This document shows, piece after piece, positions 24,818 to 29,038 of a stretch of DNA of 29,038 bases. The DNA lies in IMG/VR virus record IMGVR_UViG_3300049810_001379, positions 1 to 29,038 of that record; one strand, 5' to 3'. The first letter of the stretch is position 1; every line of letters begins with the position of its first letter. A program made the translations under genes and the position numbers. A model generated the notes under the pieces. The model had not been told where the DNA came from. It was given only the letters and a program-made list of their open reading frames with translations, and ran no database searches. Origin of the DNA: a virus.

Positions 24818-25495
24818 ATGAATCAAAAATCGAGTGTTCCAGATTATAGACCTCTTGAATTAATGCTCGACAATAGAATTACCAAATCTGACTTTGATGA
24901 TTTTATTGGTGTCTGGCCAAATTTTATGCCACGACCATTGTGTGAAGAATTGATCGAATATGCAAATTCAGTCTATGATACTGCTTGTATTGAAGTCCCA
25001 TCAGCAACAACAGAGTACAGTCCAAATGCAGAGATAGCATTCAATTCTTCACAGCAATATGGTGGAGATTTAAATAGGAAAGATTATGCATTTTTGTTGA
25101 ATTTTTCTAATAGAGATTTATCTACTAAGACAAATTCTGTATTGAAGAGTTGTGTGAAACATTATATTCATAAGTATCAATCACTAAAGCATACTGGATT
25201 AGTATCTACTGACATTAAGTTTCAAAAAACACCTCCAGGAGGTGGATATCATTTGTGGCATCATGAAAATGCTGACTTAGCACATGCTCCAAGAGAATTA
25301 GTATGGATGATTTATCTTAATGATATGCCTGATGGTGAAGCAGAAACTGAATTTTTGTATCAGAGAAGAAGAATCAAACCTACTGCAGGAACTGTCGTTA
25401 TTTGGCCATCTGGGTTTACACATTCACATAAAGGCAATACTGTGTTGACTGAAGATAAATACATTATAACAGGATGGTACATCAAGAGCACTTAA
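24818..25495 (+). CDS. 2OG-Fe(II) oxygenase, prolyl-4-hydroxylase-like (225 aa)
   Basis: Predicted non-haem iron dioxygenase using 2-oxoglutarate and O2. The core is in the C-terminal half: GGGYHLWHHEN with H148-x-E150 as probable iron ligands (Glu in place of the more usual Asp), VWMIYLND, AETEFLYQ, a KPTAGTVVIWP strand, and a distal His in FTHSHKGN (H202 or H204). K214 is well placed to bind 2-oxoglutarate. The first 90 or so residues probably form a helical substrate-binding part. No signal peptide is visible. It begins 2 nt after the collar fibre gene and precedes the chaperone-like gene by 6 nt. The family is recognised with good confidence; the substrate (virion protein, host protein or small molecule) is unknown. 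The second iron ligand being Glu is worth checking. Confidence 0.85.
   Translation: MNQKSSVPDYRPLELMLDNRITKSDFDDFIGVWPNFMPRPLCEELIEYANSVYDTACIEVPSATTEYSPNAEIAFNSSQQYGGDLNRKDYAFLLNFSNRDLSTKTNSVLKSCVKHYIHKYQSLKHTGLVSTDIKFQKTPPGGGYHLWHHENADLAHAPRELVWMIYLNDMPDGEAETEFLYQRRRIKPTAGTVVIWPSGFTHSHKGNTVLTEDKYIITGWYIKST
25454..25461 (+). promoter_or_regulatory. Possible T4-type late promoter (GATAAATA)
   Basis: GATAAATA matches seven of eight bases of the T4 late consensus. It lies inside the 3' end of the oxygenase gene, 40 nt before the ATG at 25502, a plausible distance for a promoter feeding the following gene group. The position inside a coding region and the short motif keep confidence low. Confidence 0.28.
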
Positions 25496-25501
25496 CAACC
25501 C

Positions 25502-26452
25502 ATGGAACTAAGAAAGATTGTTATCGAAGTTGATTTTATCAACAAATTTGTAACTCCTAATGTCGAAATTGACGTTGTTGCTACCGATTATCGTAATCGT
25601 AATAGTAAAAAAACAGCGTTAGATGCTGATTTATTAGAGAAATTTTTAACAGAATCTGTTGATGATTTCTGGCACAATGACAACGACAGAATTGATTTCT
25701 TTCAGTATTTTGATGATGGAACTTATTTCTGTCAAAGACAGAAACGTCAATACGACTTTAAAACAGAAACTTCATATTACAAAACATATTCTTTCACTGG
25801 TGCTACTTCAGCGCAGGCACAAGAATTTTGTGATCTATGTATAACGTTTTTTGAGGTTGGTGTTGAAATCCGAAATCTTGAAGTTGAAAAAGTTATTGGA
25901 GATGTTGACAAAGAAGTTGTTTTCTATGAGCAGAGGTGGTACAAGATTAAAAGACAAAAAACTGAAATGTTAAACTTGTCTGATTGGAGAGTTCTTCCTG
26001 ATATCGAAGAAGAATATGAAGGCGAAAGAGATAGGTGGATTGCTTGGAGAAGATGGGTTCGCAAAGAAAGTATGGTAAAACCAAATGATGAAAGATTTGG
26101 TGGATCTGGTTTAGCATACTTTAAATATACCTATGAATTGAAGTGGCCTAGAGATCCAAATTATTACTTAAAAATATATCCAAATGGCAAGTTGGAAGAT
26201 GGTGTAACTGATGCACCTGCATTTATGGATGTAAATGATGCTAACCAATGGGTTAAGCATGATTCTGAAGCATCATCTGATTTTATGAAGAGCAGAGAAG
26301 ATCAAATGTATTTACTTGCAGGTAAACACAAATTGGTAAATAGAAAAATTAACGATAATATGAAAAAAATGATGGAACTTCTTGGTGTTCCAGATAAGAT
26401 TCCTGAAGATTGGGATCGATATTATGTTAATGATTCTGAATTGGAAGGATGA
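25502..26452 (+). CDS. Virion-associated protein with tail-assembly-chaperone-like domain (316 aa)
   Basis: The middle of the protein, about residues 150-220, resembles the phage tail assembly chaperone (APC-type) domain: a basic stretch, L-x-x-S-D161-W162-R-V-L-P-D, a WIAWRRWVRK helix, then K-W215-P216-R-D-P. The order sDW...WR..R...WP..P is what I recall for that family. The first 140 residues hold a separate acidic and aromatic domain of unknown type, and the C-terminal 80 residues are mostly helical and charged. It starts 6 nt after the first oxygenase and overlaps the second by 4 nt (ATGA), so translation of the two is probably coupled. It may act in fibre assembly; this is inference from the domain and position. 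Confidence 0.75.
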   Translation: MELRKIVIEVDFINKFVTPNVEIDVVATDYRNRNSKKTALDADLLEKFLTESVDDFWHNDNDRIDFFQYFDDGTYFCQRQKRQYDFKTETSYYKTYSFTGATSAQAQEFCDLCITFFEVGVEIRNLEVEKVIGDVDKEVVFYEQRWYKIKRQKTEMLNLSDWRVLPDIEEEYEGERDRWIAWRRWVRKESMVKPNDERFGGSGLAYFKYTYELKWPRDPNYYLKIYPNGKLEDGVTDAPAFMDVNDANQWVKHDSEASSDFMKSREDQMYLLAGKHKLVNRKINDNMKKMMELLGVPDKIPEDWDRYYVNDSELEG

Positions 26453-26928
26453 TATACGAAACTGATTTATTAAATGATGAACAACTTGAATACATTAATC
26501 TATATTTTAATCACTTAACATTTAAAGACGGAAGAATTAGCAATCCCAGAGAAGATAAACGGTGTCAAACTGTATTTGATGGACCAGGACATGTTGATTT
26601 AAATAATTATTGTCGTGATATAATATCACAAGTAGATCTTCCTGTTAAGATATCAGCAATATCTCAGATATATTTTACTAAGTACAGTATTGGTGGGATG
26701 TATGGAGACCACTATGATGCTGCTATGTGTGGTGGTGTTAAATCGGATTATAGTATGACATGTTTTCTTAATGATGGGTATAAAGGGGGAGAATTAGTTA
26801 TTGATGATACTACGCATGTTAAGTTACAGAGGGGTAAAGCAGTAATATATCCTGGTAATTATATTCATAGAGTGAATAGAGTTATTTCAGGACGTAGAGA
26901 TGTATTTTTATGCTGGTTGCAAAAATGA
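26449..26928 (+). CDS. 2OG-Fe(II) oxygenase, PKHD-hydroxylase-like (159 aa)
   Basis: Predicted iron/2-oxoglutarate-dependent hydroxylase. The double-stranded beta-helix motifs are clear: H88-Y-D90 in GDHYDAA, TCFLNDGYKGGELVI, a LQRGKAVIYP strand, and H140 in YIHRVNRV followed by G148-R-R150, where R150 fits the 2-oxoglutarate-binding Arg of PKHD-type enzymes. At 159 residues it is near a minimal catalytic domain, shorter than bacterial PiuC-type proteins, which carry an extra C-terminal part. Its ATG overlaps the stop of the chaperone-like gene, and its own stop overlaps the next start, both as ATGA. It is distinct in sequence from the two other oxygenases nearby, so it is not a recent duplicate. 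The substrate is unknown. Confidence 0.88.
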   Translation: MIYETDLLNDEQLEYINLYFNHLTFKDGRISNPREDKRCQTVFDGPGHVDLNNYCRDIISQVDLPVKISAISQIYFTKYSIGGMYGDHYDAAMCGGVKSDYSMTCFLNDGYKGGELVIDDTTHVKLQRGKAVIYPGNYIHRVNRVISGRRDVFLCWLQK

Positions 26929-27434
26929 ATGATGTTGTAAGATATGATAATTTCTTCTCACGTAGAGATTTTGCATTGATACTTGAAAAATTAAATCAAC
27001 CAAAATGGGAGTATGGTCATGGATCATATCCATCAGGACATCCAGAGAGAAAGATACCATTCTGGATGATGCATCTAGGTGATGACTTCTTCTTCACTGA
27101 ATATCTTCTAAATATCATTGAGGAAAAGACTAATCAAAAGTATGAACTAACTGCTGTTTACTGTAATGGTCATACATTTGGCACTTCTGGTAATTTTCAC
27201 CAGGATTGGCACAATGATCAAGGCAGAACATTTCTTCTTTATGCTAACGATAGTTGGGATCAAGAGTGGGAAGGTAAGACAGTATTTAAAACAGGTGATA
27301 CATATCATTACTCTGAGTTTGTTCCTAACTCAGCAATCCTATTCTCAGGAAATATTCCTCATAGAGCAGAAGGAACATCTAGATTATTTCTAGGTCTGCG
27401 TAAAACAATTGCTTGGAAACTCGTACTAAAATGA
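26925..27434 (+). CDS. 2OG-Fe(II) oxygenase of the HRAEG type common in cyanophages (169 aa)
   Basis: Third predicted iron/2-oxoglutarate oxygenase. The sequence FHQDWHND gives two possible iron-binding pairs, H92-x-D94 and H96-x-D98; H92/D94 fits better because similar marine-phage enzymes read FHQD at this place. Then come a TFLLYAN strand, W-x-GKTVF, FVPNSAILFSG, and the distal H146 in IPHRAEGTSR, with R153 a likely 2-oxoglutarate ligand, ending in a GLRKTIAWKL strand. The start at 26925 is chosen because it overlaps the upstream stop as ATGA, the arrangement used by the neighbouring genes; an ATG at 26910 would add five residues. The substrate is unknown. Confidence 0.87.
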   Translation: MNDVVRYDNFFSRRDFALILEKLNQPKWEYGHGSYPSGHPERKIPFWMMHLGDDFFFTEYLLNIIEEKTNQKYELTAVYCNGHTFGTSGNFHQDWHNDQGRTFLLYANDSWDQEWEGKTVFKTGDTYHYSEFVPNSAILFSGNIPHRAEGTSRLFLGLRKTIAWKLVLK

Positions 27435-27778
27435 ACACATCTTACGACGTATATTATTTTGATAACTTCATCGAGAACTATGCTCTTATGAAAGGCAAAC
27501 CAGTTGTTATGCTGAGATCCTATGGGTGGAATAATAGCACTGATGTTGATGCTATCAATGCTTCATATGAAACTTATAAATCGATTCTGCCTCTGGATAT
27601 GTGGACAGCATTGAAGCAATCGGAATATGTTTTTATGGAAGTTGATGATATGCAAATGACTATCGAATTCTTAGAAGCAAGTTTTCCAGCAAGTCAAGCA
27701 GAAACAACAACGCCAGAAAATTATATCTTCTATTCTCTGTGTAATGTTGAAGGTCAAACTATTTTAACTAACGAATAA
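27431..27778 (+). CDS. Hypothetical protein (115 aa)
   Basis: I do not recognise this protein. It is soluble, without a signal peptide or membrane segment. It begins MNTSYDVYYFDNF and is rich in Tyr, Met and acidic residues, with probable helices around residues 45-90 and a SLCNVEGQT strand near the C-terminus. The ATG at 27431 overlaps the upstream oxygenase stop as ATGA, which decides the start against an upstream TTG at 27413. Its stop overlaps the next start by one base. The tight coupling suggests it is expressed with the oxygenases; that says little about its function. Confidence 0.75.
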   Translation: MNTSYDVYYFDNFIENYALMKGKPVVMLRSYGWNNSTDVDAINASYETYKSILPLDMWTALKQSEYVFMEVDDMQMTIEFLEASFPASQAETTTPENYIFYSLCNVEGQTILTNE

Positions 27779-28632
27779 TGTTTTCCGAAAGATATACTGT
27801 TGTTGACAAATACAGTCTTACTACAAGAGAGAAAGTTTCTACTATAGAAACAATGCCTAGGAGATTTACATCTCTGATGGATCCTGCATATCTTCCTGAT
27901 TTAGATATTGATCTTAAACTTAAATTAAATAAGTATTTTAATTATGTCTTTGGTCATGCGACTGATCCTGAATATGAATTTAATAAACATTTGTTTATTG
28001 AGCATAATGATGGAGATATCATTGAAATTCTTGCGAAGCATGGTATTAGATATCCTGTTTTACTTCCAGTGTGGAATAAATTCTCGCGAGCAATCGATTG
28101 TGAAGGTTTTATGGATCTAAGATCCAAATTTGAGAGACATACTAATGTTACCTTAAGTAATAAGACTTTCTTACTTGGTATGTTATATAAACCAGATGGT
28201 ACGTACAATGGTTGTACAGTATATGATGATGACTATAGTTTTGATAGTTATGCAGATCAAAACTTCCTTAAGAAAATTAATGCATTTCCGAAGTATGTGA
28301 CAAAATATGGTTATGGAGTATTGAAGTTTAAATTGGATACAGATGAGTTATCATACAAATTATTTTTTAATGTTACCAAAACATTTGATAAGCAGGATAA
28401 GTTTGTTTTTGCAGTTGAAAGAAGAAATGAAAAAGCACAAATGTATCTCAATGTGTTAAAGAAAGATAAACTTGATATTCTAACAGATGAAGAAGCAGAT
28501 TATATTACTTCTATTTGCACACATAACTCATGGTTTGACATTGAGTTTATTGTAAACCCTGATGGATCCCATAAAGAAACCTTTGTGTATGTTCACAAAG
28601 TGGAACAGTTCGAGGACTTGACAGTGGGTTGA
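27778..28632 (+). CDS. Hypothetical protein (284 aa)
   Basis: Not recognised. The protein is mixed alpha/beta and moderately charged, with no signal peptide, membrane segment, nucleotide-binding loop or clear metal site. Visible landmarks are an aromatic stretch (KYFNYVFGHATD, about residues 48-59), a central region around LGMLYKPDGTYNG (about 133-145), a beta-rich part (YGVLKFKLD and YKLFFNVTKTFD, about 178-204), and a Lys/Glu-rich helix near residues 215-235. The start codon overlaps the preceding stop (TAATG), implying coupled translation. It is the last gene of the tightly packed group; the 9-nt gap after it holds part of a promoter-like sequence. Confidence 0.8.
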   Translation: MFSERYTVVDKYSLTTREKVSTIETMPRRFTSLMDPAYLPDLDIDLKLKLNKYFNYVFGHATDPEYEFNKHLFIEHNDGDIIEILAKHGIRYPVLLPVWNKFSRAIDCEGFMDLRSKFERHTNVTLSNKTFLLGMLYKPDGTYNGCTVYDDDYSFDSYADQNFLKKINAFPKYVTKYGYGVLKFKLDTDELSYKLFFNVTKTFDKQDKFVFAVERRNEKAQMYLNVLKKDKLDILTDEEADYITSICTHNSWFDIEFIVNPDGSHKETFVYVHKVEQFEDLTVG

Positions 28633-28646
28633 CACCATGCTATGGT
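28618..28646 (+). promoter_or_regulatory. Candidate sigma70-like promoter with a small inverted repeat at the -10
   Basis: TTGACA at 28618-28623 is a perfect -35 box, followed by exactly 17 nt and TATGGT at 28641-28646 (four of six of the -10 consensus). A 5-bp inverted repeat, ACCAT-GCT-ATGGT, covers 28634-28646 and overlaps the -10, where a repressor could bind. It lies at the 3' end of the 284-aa gene and directly before the 83-aa gene, which would suit a host-polymerase early or middle promoter. Confidence 0.42.
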
Positions 28647-28893
28647 AGCAGAGCGTCCATCAAACCACATGAAAGTCCCTGATAAGGTGGAGTTGCAACA
28701 CATGCAACTTCAAGCAATGTTACGAGATAATAACATCCATGAATCTGAATTGCTATATTGTGGTGAACGTGAGTATACTACAGAGTATGCTGCTCATCCA
28801 GAGTATCATGGACATTTAATGCACTGGTACATCATTGGTGGCGAACATGAAGTTCCTGTTTGCGACATCGAATCGGTTGATCAAATTGAGTAA
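28642..28893 (+). CDS. Small hypothetical protein (83 aa, or 74 aa from an internal Met)
   Basis: I do not recognise this protein. It is acidic and rich in His and Glu: H-x-H (HGH) and HLMHWYIIGGEHE near residues 55-70 give several His that could bind metal, but no known motif is complete. The ATG at 28642 lies inside the -10 box of the candidate promoter described above, so if that promoter is real the protein probably starts at the ATG at 28669 (MKVPDKVEL). No ribosome-binding site favours either. The reading frame has no overlap with neighbours. Confidence 0.6.
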   Translation: MVAERPSNHMKVPDKVELQHMQLQAMLRDNNIHESELLYCGEREYTTEYAAHPEYHGHLMHWYIIGGEHEVPVCDIESVDQIE

Positions 28894-28905
28894 TCATGCT
28901 ACAAT
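28877..28905 (+). promoter_or_regulatory. Candidate sigma70-like promoter before the last gene
   Basis: TTGATC (28877-28882) and TACAAT (28900-28905) are separated by exactly 17 nt. They match four and five of six consensus bases respectively. The pair ends 23 nt before the ATG at 28929. The -35 lies in the last codons of the 83-aa gene. Confidence 0.4.
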
Positions 28906-28928
28906 GTCCCCTATAACGCTTGCATCAC

Positions 28929-29038
28929 ATGGATTGGACTAGCACCACGAAACACGAGAAACGTAAAGATGCATTCTATATCTTCTACGAGAGCGTTCTC
29001 AAACCAGATCATCAACTACGTCAAGACGCACATGATCA
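28929..29038 (+). CDS. Hypothetical protein, 3' partial
   Basis: An ATG at 28929 opens a frame that runs off the window after 36 codons. It begins MDWTSTTKHEKRK and continues with an aromatic helix-like stretch (DAFYIFYES). The frame is supported by the promoter-like sequence just upstream and by a 35-nt gap after the previous gene, and shows no stop codons. Too little is visible to name a family. Confidence 0.5.
   Translation, partial: MDWTSTTKHEKRKDAFYIFYESVLKPDHQLRQDAHD

Noticed and set aside
26910-26924. ATG at 26910 as start of the third oxygenase
   Set aside because: The ATG at 26925 gives the ATGA overlap used by neighbouring genes; the extra five residues add no conserved sequence.
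27413-27430. TTG at 27413 as start of the 115-aa protein
   Set aside because: The ATG at 27431 overlaps the upstream stop in the usual way, and the six extra residues only mirror the end of the oxygenase gene.
24818-27434. Oxygenases as host-derived metabolic genes brought in by recent transfer
   Set aside because: Base composition and gene packing match the surrounding phage genes, and such enzymes are common in marine T4-like phages.
27575-27582. TATAAATC as a late promoter
   Set aside because: The last consensus base differs, it lies inside a coding region, and the next gene start is about 200 nt away and translationally coupled.

Overview
The window looks like part of the late virion-gene cluster of a marine T4-like myovirus, most likely a cyanophage of Synechococcus or Prochlorococcus. 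A relative infecting another marine bacterium, such as a pelagiphage, cannot be excluded. The reasons are: a moderately AT-rich sequence; all genes on the + strand, almost without spacing; very long tail-fibre genes; several phage tail-collar proteins; a set of 2-oxoglutarate/Fe(II) oxygenases directly after the fibres, a typical marine T4-like pairing; and AATAAATA/GATAAATA elements that resemble the T4 late promoter TATAAATA. No integrase, transposase, tRNA, rRNA or CRISPR array was seen.

Layout. (1) nt 2-11953: the 3' part of a giant structural gene (at least 3983 residues, 5' end outside the window), with a beta-rich N-terminal part, an array of Cys-headed helical repeats, a long fibre shaft and a C-terminal cap. 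(2) nt 11957-14135: two short tail-collar proteins. (3) nt 14138-21302: two glycine-rich, Ig-repeat fibre or adhesin proteins (595 and 1791 aa) that share a C-terminal module found three times. The 1791-aa protein looks like two such proteins joined end to end, and between the joined parts it carries a short von Willebrand A-like DxSxS segment. (4) nt 21342-24815: a 1157-aa protein of N-terminal beta repeats plus a tail-collar domain, preceded by the only sizeable gap in the structural block and a late-promoter-like element. (5) nt 24818-27434: three different 2OG-Fe(II) oxygenases and one protein with a tail-assembly-chaperone-like domain, mostly joined by 4-base ATGA overlaps. (6) nt 27431-28893: three proteins I do not recognise. 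(7) nt 28929-end: the start of a further small gene. Two sigma70-like promoter candidates near nt 28620 and 28880 may mark a change from late to early/middle transcription.

How the parts may work together (inference): the fibre, collar and Gly-rich/Ig proteins probably form the host-recognition apparatus at the baseplate. The C-terminal HxH motifs of the collar proteins resemble metal-binding fibre tips. The chaperone-like protein may help assembly. The co-transcribed oxygenases may hydroxylate virion or host proteins; nothing in the sequence identifies their substrate.

The strongest candidates for something new are the MIDAS-like segment inside a phage fibre, the DNA-level triplication of the fibre C-terminal module with the apparent gene fusion, and the helical repeat array in the giant protein.
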